From Myxococcota bacterium (GTDB taxonomy: Bacteria > Myxococcota_C > UBA6777): 48,517 nt of DNA. Position numbers and translations under genes: made by a program. The first letter of the stretch is position 1; the number at the start of each line of letters is the position of its first letter. The notes under the pieces are model-generated. The model saw nothing but the letters and a program-made list of their open reading frames with translations. It was not told the DNA's origin and searched no databases. Of this stretch, positions 38,389 to 46,032 are shown in pieces. Location: NCBI GenBank assembly GCA_023150835.1, contig JAKLKB010000044.1, forward strand, positions 1 through 48,517. The letters run 5' to 3'.

Positions 38389-39555
38389 TCAAAACAACAT
38401 CTCTTCCAAAGAGCCGCCCCACCAACGCTCGCGGTCTGCTTCTTCTGCGCGCTTTTGCTGGAGCGCCTCGAACTGCGCAAACCGCTCCGCCGCCTGACAC
38501 AGCCGCTGTCCCGACCACGTGAGCAGATGCCTCTGACTCCACAACCACCCGAGGCTTTGGGGATCTTGCGCGATCTCGGTCGCGAGTTGCAAGTAATCCT
38601 CCGCAAGCTGCGCTTGCGTTTCTTGCGGTAAGCAAGCATACGCAAATAACCGCCAGTTCGACGCTGTTTGCGTGGCCCACCCCTCCTCGGGTTGCTGCTG
38701 GATCTGCGAACGCCGCGTAGGTACACTTGCTGATTCAAGCCGAACATCCGCCCAATAGGGCGATGACCAAAAAACGTCGCTATCTGTATCCCACGTGCGA
38801 TGGACTGATCCATGCAAACTCACACGCTTTAAGGACGGCAGATTCACGGAAGACGCCAACGCGATCCATCCCTTGATTTCGAGCGGTTGATAGCTCAAGT
38901 ACAACGTCTGAAGGTTTGTCAGATGCGGAGACCGCGCCAACGCCTGTAGCCCAAGTCTCCGCAGCTTTCCCGACGGGCAGTGATACGGAAGCGTTGACAT
39001 AAAAAACAGTTTTTGCCGCCCCACAGGGCTTGATGTATGACTCAGATTCAAGCTTTCCAACGATGCAACGTTCGCAGAAACAGCCAGCGCTTGTACCCCT
39101 TCGTCGGTAAATGGATTGGCGTGCAAGTCAAGCTCTCGTAATGACCGTAGATACGGAGACGTGGCGATCGCCGACAGCCCCACATCTCCGATATCGCAAA
39201 AAGCCACCTCCAACACTCGCAAAGACGCCGCTCTCGGAGACGAAGCCAACACCTGCATCCCCGCATCACCTAGCGGATTGCCATCCAACCGCAAGACTTC
39301 CAACGCTTCCAAATGCTCCGAAGCAACAAGCTCACTTAGCCCCTCAGCATCCATCCCCACCGCCATCAACGTAAGCTCTCGAATGTCTCGAAGGTACGGG
39401 CTTTTTGCAAGATGCCTTATCCAGTCTTCTCCTTGGGGTTTTCCCACAAAAGACAACGCGCGTGGAGTCCAAGGCGCTGGCCCTGCTTGCAAAAACGACC
39501 AGAGCAACCACCCAGAAGGCACTTTGTAGGCGGAGCGAGTGATGTCCCAAGGCAT
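38389..39555 (-). CDS. RNI-type leucine-rich-repeat protein
   Basis: This 388-residue protein has at least five LRR units of 24-29 residues, for example LEALEVLRLDGNPLGDAGMQVLA, split by others such as LRSLRELDLHANPFTDEGVQALA, which is typical of the ribonuclease-inhibitor-like LRRs of Myxococcota and Planctomycetota. There is no export signal. The C-terminal 100 residues are helical, charged and Trp-rich and end GGSLEEMLF. The LRR face probably binds protein. The ATG at 39555 follows AAGGAGG. The upstream gene ends 13 bp before it, so the two are probably co-transcribed. Confidence 0.85.
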   Translation of the reverse strand: MPWDITRSAYKVPSGWLLWSFLQAGPAPWTPRALSFVGKPQGEDWIRHLAKSPYLRDIRELTLMAVGMDAEGLSELVASEHLEALEVLRLDGNPLGDAGMQVLASSPRAASLRVLEVAFCDIGDVGLSAIATSPYLRSLRELDLHANPFTDEGVQALAVSANVASLESLNLSHTSSPVGRQKLFFMSTLPYHCPSGKLRRLGLQALARSPHLTNLQTLYLSYQPLEIKGWIALASSVNLPSLKRVSLHGSVHRTWDTDSDVFWSSPYWADVRLESASVPTRRSQIQQQPEEGWATQTASNWRLFAYACLPQETQAQLAEDYLQLATEIAQDPQSLGWLWSQRHLLTWSGQRLCQAAERFAQFEALQQKRAEEADRERWWGGSLEEMLF

Positions 39556-39568
39556 CCCAGCCTCCTTC

Positions 39569-40564
39569 TCATGGAAACAGCGTCCGAAGGGCGCGCAGCA
39601 AAGCCGCAGGACCGGGGCGATCGCCTTTGCGCAGCCGACGCCGCTGTTCGATGTGGACAAAGAAACTGTTTTCGCTGTACGCGTTAGCAGAGCAAGGGGT
39701 TGAAGATCCGTGAGAGTGGCGTCCTTGCACGTTGGTCGTAGCGCAGAGTCGGACACGACCTTTCTTTTTGGTGCGATTGCAACTGCGAGCCAAAAACAGT
39801 CCGGCTTCGCGCAACTCACGATTCAGAGCCACAGTCAATCGGTTGGACAACGAACCCGCGAGCGGGCGCTTTGTGCTGTCGGAGAGGTACGCCGAGGGTT
39901 GGTGGGGACGGTATGTGAAACCGTGAAGCTGAAGAACCACAAATCGGGGACGAAGCGAAGCGACGGCCTGATGCGCGGTATGAAAATAGCTCTCCGTAAA
40001 ATGAGCCGCGTCAGAGATCCGATAGCCACCTTTGCAAACACGTGTTTTGCCAGAACACGGTGTCAATTGGCGATGGTTACAACGTTGCAAAGAAGCCACC
40101 ATCAGCAAACGAGGCGACAAATGGCGCAACAGATAAGCTCCTTGGGTATGCGTTGCGTGATCGACGATCGGATGCGGTACCTGCAAGACGAGCATCCGAC
40201 GAGGAGCTTTTGCAGGGGTCAGATAGATCCCTTTCCCTCGGCTTGGGGTTTGCGCTTCTTGGAGCAGCCAAAATGCTTTGTGGGTGGCTGTGTCAACCAG
40301 ACGGGACAAGCGCATCTCAAAACGCCTCGCTTGTTTTTGTACCTTTTGAAAGTCTCGCAGCATGAAAGCCCGAATCAATCGACGAAACGCCGCCTTGTCC
40401 TGCTTGGCGATCGGTTGAAACTGATCACCAAACGCTTGACCGTAATCTTGGGATTCGATCCACGAGACGAGATCCACACGACGCTCGATCAAAGGCTCCC
40501 CAAACGCTCGATGGTGAGTACCCACCAAAAAGGCCACCAATAACCCGATCACGACGAGACCCAT
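39569..40564 (-). CDS. Secreted protein, possibly an N-formylglutamate-amidohydrolase-like hydrolase
   Basis: This 331-residue protein starts with a clear signal peptide (LVVIGLLVAFLVGTHHRAFG). After a helical region, VLQVPHPIVDHATHTQG, SDAAHFTESYFHTAHQA, RFVVLQLHGF, TTNVQGRHSHG and SFFVHIEQ contain spaced His, Asp and Glu residues. Their order recalls the M14-like zinc amidohydrolases related to N-formylglutamate deformylase. This is pattern matching only, and I do not recognise the family with certainty. The start at 40564 is preceded by GAGAAG. It probably forms an operon with the LRR gene. Confidence 0.6.
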   Translation of the reverse strand: MGLVVIGLLVAFLVGTHHRAFGEPLIERRVDLVSWIESQDYGQAFGDQFQPIAKQDKAAFRRLIRAFMLRDFQKVQKQARRFEMRLSRLVDTATHKAFWLLQEAQTPSRGKGIYLTPAKAPRRMLVLQVPHPIVDHATHTQGAYLLRHLSPRLLMVASLQRCNHRQLTPCSGKTRVCKGGYRISDAAHFTESYFHTAHQAVASLRPRFVVLQLHGFTYRPHQPSAYLSDSTKRPLAGSLSNRLTVALNRELREAGLFLARSCNRTKKKGRVRLCATTNVQGRHSHGSSTPCSANAYSENSFFVHIEQRRRLRKGDRPGPAALLRALRTLFP

Positions 40565-40609
40565 GTTTCTTCTCAAGATCTGTACCCTCTCTTTCGCTCC
40601 AAGGACTTG

Positions 40610-40722
40610 TACGAAATCCGAGTGAAGTGCATACAAGGCATCGTTTGTCGACGCCCGATTATTAGGCTGCCACAAGGGGCTGCCTCGACCTCTTTACGAT
40701 CACACAACGAACGGATTTCGTA
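40610..40722 (+). repeat. Family B MITE-like repeat, copy B6
   Basis: The copy is 113 bp, with ends tacgaaatccg and cggatttcgta, a perfect 11-bp inverted repeat. Flanks TTG and TGG do not match. The core stem is more degenerate than in other copies. Confidence 0.85.
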
Positions 40723-40728
40723 TGGTGC

Positions 40729-40844
40729 CATATCCGAAAGATTTGCGCTAGGCTTCTCGTTACGACGCCCTGCGACCGCCCTGTTCTTGGGCTGCGACAA
40801 GGGGCTGGTGAACCTTCTATCGATCACACTCGGCGGATCTCGTG
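40729..40844 (+). repeat. Family B repeat, degenerate copy B7
   Basis: catatccgaaag at the left, acgacgccctg and ttgggctgcgacaaggggctg in the core, and cggatctcgtgt at the right place it in family B as an older copy next to B6. The rest of the gap up to 41100 shows no gene. Confidence 0.65.
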
Positions 40845-41137
40845 TGTGCCACACCAACATCAACCTTGGTCATCGGCTCAGGAACCTTGGATCGCCATAC
40901 ACCAAACTTCGTCACACACACACGAACCCCGAAACAGCAAGATTTGAGCTTTGGCTTTGGCCCTGCCTCCCTTTGACCTTTGTATGCGGTGTTTGGGTCG
41001 GTCTTTTTTGTAGCGTTGCATCTCTATGAGATATCTTGCTTTTTGAGTTCAAGAGCAAAAATCTGGCCCCTCCAGCACGCTATTTTTCAAAAACCAAGAT
41101 TCCTCTCTCGTTATCCAACGTTCCCCACCCACAAACC

Positions 41138-41275
41138 AAGGTTCCTCTCTCGTTGTCCAAGGTTCCTCTCTTGTTGTCCAAGGTTCCTCTCTCGTTGTCC
41201 AAGGTTCCTCTCTCGTTGTCCAAGGTTCCTCTTTCGTTGCCCAAGGTTCCTCTTTCGTTGTCCAAGACTCCTTGC
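41138..41275 (+). repeat. 21-bp tandem array upstream of the 309-residue hypothetical gene
   Basis: About six units of consensus ccaaggttcctctctcgttgt have a 21-bp period, with diverged relatives at 41093-41137. The array is open in several frames on both strands. In the frame of the downstream gene it reads PRFLSRC. It ends about 75 bp before that gene's start. Confidence 0.9.
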
Positions 41276-41348
41276 AGGCTTCACACAAGACGTTGTATCA
41301 TGGGGCCACTGTTTGAGGACCTGTACAGCAAACCCGAAGGATATCCCA

Positions 41349-42278
41349 ATGCCTGCGAAACCACGCTCCACCACAGCCAAAGCAACCAAACCCTCCGCAA
41401 CCTCGCCAACCCCCAAAGAGACCAAACCCTCCACAGTCTCAGTTCAACCTCCTCCCATGTCTCCCCATACACCGCAGATCCGTGTTCCGTTGGCGTCCAC
41501 GTTTCACCCCAAAAAACTCGATCGTACTCCCGAGCGCGTGCTGCGGTTCTTGCGCAGCCTCAACCAATGGCCCGCGCTCATGCAACAACTCGTACTCGCA
41601 GGCTATTCTGAAGAAGAACACGAATACGCATGGGAGCTTTTGCATCAAATCTCAGCCTATCGCAAACCCTCCCGCGCTGTTGCAGAAGACCAAAAACAAG
41701 CGGTTGCTCAACTCGATGCGTGGGACGAGCCCAACTTTCGCCGCGCAAGTGCTGCCCTCAAGTACCGTTATCCCGATCAGCACGCTTTTTTGTTTCAGGA
41801 TCTCAAAGCCGAACAAGGTGATCGCGCCATCCTTTCGGTGCGAACCTTTTTGGATCGTGTGGAGATCCTCGAAAAAGGCATCGACCCAAGGCGCAAGCAC
41901 ACCATCCTCGACGACCAAGCCGCCGCTGCTTTGTTGCACCAACGCAAGATCCTCTCCAAAGAGATCCTCACCACGCTCCGCGAATGGCTCAATGCTGCGC
42001 AAAGCCTACCCGACATCGATCCGCTCATCCAAGCTGAACAACACAAGGCCGCACAACAACAGATCCTTACACAACTCGCTATCTGGTACGAAGAATGGAG
42101 CGAAACCGCCCGCACTCTTCCACTCCGCCGCAGTTATCGGATCTCCTTGGGCATCGCCAAACGACGCCCGTCCACAACCACCCCCGACAGCACAGACGAT
42201 ACCGACGAAGACGACAACGAAGATACCGAAGACGACAACAACGAAAGCGACACTCCAGAAGCCCCAGAAAAAGGCTAG
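41349..42278 (+). CDS. Hypothetical helical protein with acidic tail
   Basis: I do not recognise this 309-residue protein. Residues 1-45 are rich in Lys, Thr, Ser and Pro and probably disordered. The middle (about 50-265) is predominantly helical and rich in Leu, Ala, Gln, Glu and Trp. The last 35 residues are almost all Asp, Glu, Asn, Thr and Ser. There is no signal or membrane segment. The ATG follows AAGGATA at good spacing. The frame stays open upstream to 40980 through the 21-bp array, but only weak starts occur there. It converges with the NorF-like gene, leaving only 3 bp between them. Confidence 0.75.
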   Translation: MPAKPRSTTAKATKPSATSPTPKETKPSTVSVQPPPMSPHTPQIRVPLASTFHPKKLDRTPERVLRFLRSLNQWPALMQQLVLAGYSEEEHEYAWELLHQISAYRKPSRAVAEDQKQAVAQLDAWDEPNFRRASAALKYRYPDQHAFLFQDLKAEQGDRAILSVRTFLDRVEILEKGIDPRRKHTILDDQAAAALLHQRKILSKEILTTLREWLNAAQSLPDIDPLIQAEQHKAAQQQILTQLAIWYEEWSETARTLPLRRSYRISLGIAKRRPSTTTPDSTDDTDEDDNEDTEDDNNESDTPEAPEKG

Positions 42279-42281
42279 ACG

Positions 42282-42548
42282 TTATCGCAGGATATAAAAT
42301 CCCAACAACAACGAGAGCAACAACCCGTACACCAGCACCTTCCAAAAGAGGTGCGCTTCCTCCAGTTCCATAAAAAAGTGACCAATTCCCCAAAACTTCG
42401 CTCCCATCAACAACAACACCCAACCTTGGGAACCGCTCGCTTGTCCGCCAGAGCGATCGCCCAACACAAAACTCGCCCATGTCATCAACAACAAACCAAG
42501 CCACACAAGATGCTCTTTATGAAACTTTTTTGCCTTCATCCGATGCAC
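42282..42548 (-). CDS. Small membrane protein, NorF / cytochrome oxidase subunit IV-like
   Basis: This 88-residue protein has three hydrophobic segments. Its central motif, LLMGAKFWGIGHFFMELEEAH, matches the prokaryotic COX4 family to which NorF also belongs. It lies 27 bp after the NorE/CoxC-like gene. NorE and NorF assist nitric oxide reductase, while similar proteins are subunits of haem-copper oxidases. No catalytic subunit is in the window, so either role is possible. Proximity to a nos operon favours the denitrification role slightly. Confidence 0.75.
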   Translation of the reverse strand: MHRMKAKKFHKEHLVWLGLLLMTWASFVLGDRSGGQASGSQGWVLLLMGAKFWGIGHFFMELEEAHLFWKVLVYGLLLSLLLGFYILR

Positions 42549-42575
42549 TCCTTCGTCCGTTCTTGGGCAAAACTC

Positions 42576-43166
42576 TTACAAGATATACAAGACAGGAAAC
42601 AACAACACCCACACAAGGTCACACATGTGCCACCATGCGCTGCTGCCCTTGAGGCTGAGATCCTCCATCAAAAAAGCCTTCTCTTTCTGGATCTTCCACG
42701 CCATGTACATCAACAAAAACAACCCCACCACCACATGCGCTGCATGAAAAGCCGTCAACAGCCAATAAAAATCGAAAAACGCATTCACCCCCGTCGTAAA
42801 GCCGCCTGCGATCTTTTGGCTGTACTCGATACCTTTGATCACCAAAAACGCCCCACCGAGGACCATCCCCATCCACAAATACCGCAATGTCCGCCCTTTG
42901 TCGCCCACCTCAAATGCCCGATTCGCCAACGCGATCAAATAACCGCTGCTGATCAACGCAAACGTATTCAGTAAACCAAAATACACACTCAAGTGTTTTT
43001 GCGCCTCAACAAACACCTTGAGCTCACCTTTGCGGACGTACAAAAAGGCCAACAACGCTGCACCAAAAACCAACAGTTCCATGATGATAAAGATCCAGAT
43101 CATCAATCCACCCGGCGGATTGAGTGGATGCTCTTCTTCGTGCAATGCTTCCATCTTTTCGCTCAT
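42576..43166 (-). CDS. Cytochrome c oxidase subunit III-like membrane protein (NorE-like)
   Basis: This 196-residue protein has five membrane helices of the CoxC family. Motifs are GLMIWIFIIMELLVFGAALL in helix 1, LLNTFALISSGYLIALA, and the late signature FHAAHVVVGLFLLMYMAW with a final WHMCDLVWVLLFPVLYIL. Its length fits NorE and stand-alone subunit III proteins (about 190 residues) better than the seven-helix CoxC. The start follows AAGGGGTGAGAG. A good promoter with an overlapping inverted repeat lies about 75 bp upstream, so the pair is probably separately controlled. Confidence 0.85.
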   Translation of the reverse strand: MSEKMEALHEEEHPLNPPGGLMIWIFIIMELLVFGAALLAFLYVRKGELKVFVEAQKHLSVYFGLLNTFALISSGYLIALANRAFEVGDKGRTLRYLWMGMVLGGAFLVIKGIEYSQKIAGGFTTGVNAFFDFYWLLTAFHAAHVVVGLFLLMYMAWKIQKEKAFLMEDLSLKGSSAWWHMCDLVWVLLFPVLYIL

Positions 43167-43240
43167 CTCTCACCCCTTCACTGTGCTTTTTTCTTGCCCA
43201 TTTTTCGATACAAAAGGAATCAACGCATCGCGTGTAGCCA

Positions 43241-43269
43241 TCTATAGACTTAAGAGTCTATTAAGTCAA
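43241..43269 (-). promoter_or_regulatory. Sigma-70 promoter with overlapping inverted repeat before the NorE-like gene
   Basis: On the minus strand TTGACT (43264-43269) is followed by exactly 17 bases and TATAGA (43241-43246). The inverted repeat GACTTAA-N7-TTAAGTC (43247-43267) fills the spacer and overlaps the -35 element. That is the usual place for a repressor. The regulator is unknown. Confidence 0.7.
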
Positions 43270-43328
43270 GCCTCTTTTTGCATCACAACGAAACAAGCGA
43301 TCGAAACAGGCGGATGGGTAAACAACGG

Positions 43329-43451
43329 CACGATATCCGAGAGCGGTGTACTCGAAATAGTCGATGCGCTCCGCTGTGGCAGTCCTGTTGTTGGGCAGTC
43401 ACGGGGGACTGCCCCTACATTTTTCGAATGCACCCGCTGCGAATTTCGGAC
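43329..43451 (+). repeat. Family B repeat, degenerate copy B8
   Basis: It has left end cacgatatccgag, core stem gggcagtcacgggggactgcccc, and right end gcgaatttcggac. The ends have lost perfect complementarity. Confidence 0.75.
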
Positions 43452-43463
43452 AAGAATGCTCTT

Positions 43464-43589
43464 CAAAACCCCCCGTGTTCGCATCCGTCCAAGCGGCGCA
43501 GTCGTTGGTTTGAAAAGCCTACGTTCGTTCCGCCGATACGGGGTCAAGGGGCCTTCGGTCCCTTGCGGGGCGTGGGGCAGCGCCCCATA
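43464..43589 (-). repeat. Family C repeat, copy C5 (inverted)
   Basis: It contains accccccgtgttcgcatccgt, cgccgatacggggtcaaggg and the hairpin atggggcgctgccccacgcc on the minus strand. It follows B8 and runs into A4. Confidence 0.8.
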
Positions 43590-43811
43590 GGCGTTAGGTT
43601 AAGCGCTTGTTGGCCCCCCACCCCAGCCCTCCCCCGTGAACAGGGGAGGGAGCGAAAGTCGGAAGCAGCGGGGATGTTGTTTTTTCGTGACGCACGCTGT
43701 ATGCACGAGACCAACTTCCCCCCGTTCACGGGGGGATTGAGGGGGGGCCAACACCCAAAACGGCGATCATCCTCGACCCTCCGGTGTTTCCACCTTAACA
43801 AGGCGCGTATG
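43586..43811 (+). repeat. Family A repeat, copy A4
   Basis: It runs from cataggcgttagg through aacaggggagggag and the C/G-run hairpin at about 43709-43748 to ccttaacaaggcgcgtatg. It is more diverged than A2 and A3. The gap 43270-43901 contains only repeats. Confidence 0.8.
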
Positions 43812-43901
43812 GGGCAGCGCCCCACAAAACAAAAACAGTGAAACTTGCGGGGCGTGGGGCAGCACCCCACAAAAGAAAAAAGGACGAGAGGAGGGGGAAG
43901 A

Positions 43902-44834
43902 TTAACGCAGGGGGAGTTCGTGGGAAGCATCGAAGTGGACGAGTTTTTGGAAGGCGAGGAAGCGTTGTTGGATCTCGTCGGGGGTGAGGGAGATCAGGCG
44001 GTCACAGCTAAACTGTTCGACGACAAAAGAAGCCATGACGGAACCTGCGATCATGGCGCGTCGGAGGTGCAGTTCGTTGATCTCTTCGACATCAGCGAGA
44101 TAACCGAGAAGGCCGCCTGCGAAGGTATCGCCTGCGCCCGTGGGATCGCGGACATCTTCGAGGGGGAAGGCGGGAGCGGAGAAGATCATATCGCGATAAA
44201 ACAGCATTGCGCCATATTCACCGCGTTTGACGACGATGATCTGGGGTCCGCGTTCACGCAGCCAATGGACACCAGACAAGAGGCTGCGTTGGCCGCTGAG
44301 ATCTTTGAGTTCTTTTTCGTTGAGGAGGAAGAGATCGACGTGCTCCAAGACTTTCATCAAAGCCATGCGCTTGCCAGAGATCCAGAAGTTCATGGTGTCA
44401 CAAGCCACGAGACGGGGGGACTTGATCTGTTCCAAGACCTTGAGTTGAAGCTCGGGATCGATGTTGGCGAGCAAGACGGTTTTGGTTTCTCGGTAGCTTT
44501 CGGGGAGTTGGGGGGTAAAGTGTTCAAAGACGTTGAGTTGTGTATCGAGGGTGTGGGCTTGGTTCATGTCCTCGCCATAATAAACCCCCGTCCAATGAAA
44601 GGTTTTGCCTGTGGTGCGTTGAAGACCTTCGAGGTCGACACCGCGTTGTGCGAGGCGTTCAAGATGTTCTTGGGGAAAGTCTTCGCCGACGACGGCGACC
44701 ATCCGCACAGGAGCAAAGAAAGAGCTGCTCATGGAAAAGAAGTTTGCGCTGCCCCCGAGCACAAACTCGCGTTTCCCGTAGGGGGTTTCAACGGTATCAA
44801 AGGCCACAGAGCCTATCACCAAAAGATGAGACAT
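43902..44834 (-). CDS. PfkB-family kinase
   Basis: This 310-residue sugar or nucleoside kinase has the N-terminal GSVAFDTVETP and GGSANFFSMSSSFF segments. The C-terminal PfkB signature is RDPTGAGDTFAGGLLGYLA, with the catalytic Asp in GAGDTFAGG. The substrate is not evident. It follows the MTA phosphorylase gene by 101 bp on the same strand. A role with nucleosides or a sugar released by that enzyme is a reasonable guess, but it could also be an unrelated ribokinase-type enzyme. Confidence 0.85.
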   Translation of the reverse strand: MSHLLVIGSVAFDTVETPYGKREFVLGGSANFFSMSSSFFAPVRMVAVVGEDFPQEHLERLAQRGVDLEGLQRTTGKTFHWTGVYYGEDMNQAHTLDTQLNVFEHFTPQLPESYRETKTVLLANIDPELQLKVLEQIKSPRLVACDTMNFWISGKRMALMKVLEHVDLFLLNEKELKDLSGQRSLLSGVHWLRERGPQIIVVKRGEYGAMLFYRDMIFSAPAFPLEDVRDPTGAGDTFAGGLLGYLADVEEINELHLRRAMIAGSVMASFVVEQFSCDRLISLTPDEIQQRFLAFQKLVHFDASHELPLR

Positions 44835-44935
44835 CAGGTCGTTCCCTTCGTTCTTTAAGCATCAAAGCTTTGTATCAAAGCAAGGGGTGGTATCGAGGCG
44901 AAGCTCAACGAGACCACCGATCCGCTCGGTTTTTT

Positions 44936-45808
44936 TTAGTTGCGTTGAAAGTATTTTTCCAAAAACAAACCGACCCGCGTCCACGTGTCTTGGGAGATCA
45001 GATCGGGGCGGGTCATGACGGCTCCGCGCAGCGCGTGGAAGGCGTCGCAATCTTCTTCTTTTCCGATGGGGATCAAGGGGATCACACGCCTGAGGACTTC
45101 TTGGACGTGTTCGGTGTTGGCTTTGACGTTTTCCATGACGGAAGCGACGTTGACGTGGTCTTCTTCGTGCCAGACGTCGTAGTCGGTGACAAGGCAGATG
45201 GCGGCATAGCACATCTCGGCTTCGCGGGCGAGTTTGGCTTCGGGAAGGGCGGTCATACCGATCAAACTGGCTCCCCAAGAGCGGTGCATCTCGGACTCTG
45301 CTTTGGTGCTAAACAGCGGGCCTTCCATGCAGACGTAAGTTCCGCCATCGTGGGTTTTGAGTCCTTCTTGTTGCCAGCAGGCTTCCAACAAGAGGCGTCG
45401 AAGTGTCGGATGGAAGGGATAGCTAAAGCCCACATGCACCGCCAGATCGTCGAAAAAAGTGTCGGGTCGATGGCGCGTGCGATCGATGATCTGGTCGGGG
45501 ATCACAAAGTCACGAGGAGCCATCTCCTTTCGCAGTGACCCGACCGCAGAGACCGCCAAGGTCCAAAAAACGCCAAGCGAGCGCAAGGCCCAGATGTTGG
45601 CGCGTACAGGTACGTTGGTGGGATTGAAGGTATGCCCTCGCCCGTGGCGCGGGATAAAGGCGACTTTGCGATCCCCGATCTGACCGATGATCACCTTGTC
45701 AGAAGGCCGACCATAAGGCGTTTCGACTTCGCGTTCTTCGAGGACTTGCATCCCCTTCATTTGATATAGGCCGCTGCCTCCGATGATTCCGATCTTGATA
45801 TCACTCAT
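44936..45808 (-). CDS. mtnP: 5'-methylthioadenosine phosphorylase
   Basis: MtnP cleaves methylthioadenosine to adenine and methylthioribose 1-phosphate, recycling adenine from polyamine and AdoMet metabolism. The 290-residue protein has the family motifs IGIIGGSGLY, FIPRHGRGHTFNPTNVPVRANIWAL (two stretches), VSAVGSLRKEMAPRDFVIPDQ, YVCMEGPLFSTKAES and VTDYDVWHEE. MEGPLFST and the Asp of TDYDVW favour MTA over inosine. An ATG at 45808 with AAGGAGG about 13 bases away is the likely start, though the spacing is long. Confidence 0.92.
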   Translation of the reverse strand: MSDIKIGIIGGSGLYQMKGMQVLEEREVETPYGRPSDKVIIGQIGDRKVAFIPRHGRGHTFNPTNVPVRANIWALRSLGVFWTLAVSAVGSLRKEMAPRDFVIPDQIIDRTRHRPDTFFDDLAVHVGFSYPFHPTLRRLLLEACWQQEGLKTHDGGTYVCMEGPLFSTKAESEMHRSWGASLIGMTALPEAKLAREAEMCYAAICLVTDYDVWHEEDHVNVASVMENVKANTEHVQEVLRRVIPLIPIGKEEDCDAFHALRGAVMTRPDLISQDTWTRVGLFLEKYFQRN

Positions 45809-46032
45809 GGATCGCTTATTTCCTCCTTGACACCGAGAGAAAGACGATGACCCCAAAAAACCATCACACGCGCCTGTGTTGCTCCGCATGACGAACAAAC
45901 CGAACGGTCTTAATCAATCCCTCCAGTCGCGTCAATAACCAAAACAACAAACAGAAGATCCGCCCTTGCAATGCGCTGGCTTTTGCGCTTCCGTTGTTGT
46001 GTTCTCTTTCATTTGTGTCAAAAGGAGCGTGT

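Noticed and set aside
38346-38813. 155-codon frame overlapping the LRR gene
   Set aside because: It is another frame of the same strand as the LRR gene, Arg/Ser-rich, and starts inside it without a ribosome site.
40980-41348. Upstream extension of the 309-residue hypothetical protein through the 21-bp array
   Set aside because: The only upstream starts are non-ATG and lack ribosome sites, while the ATG at 41349 has AAGGATA at good spacing. I kept it as an open question in the findings.
43845-44858. 337-codon open frame opposite the PfkB kinase gene
   Set aside because: It is antisense to a recognised gene and begins in repeat A4; its composition is an artefact of the opposite strand.
44916-44937. 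Terminator-like hairpin accga-tccgc-tcggt with T-run on the plus strand
   Set aside because: No plus-strand gene ends before it. On the minus strand, where mtnP is transcribed, the T-run becomes an A-run on the wrong side.
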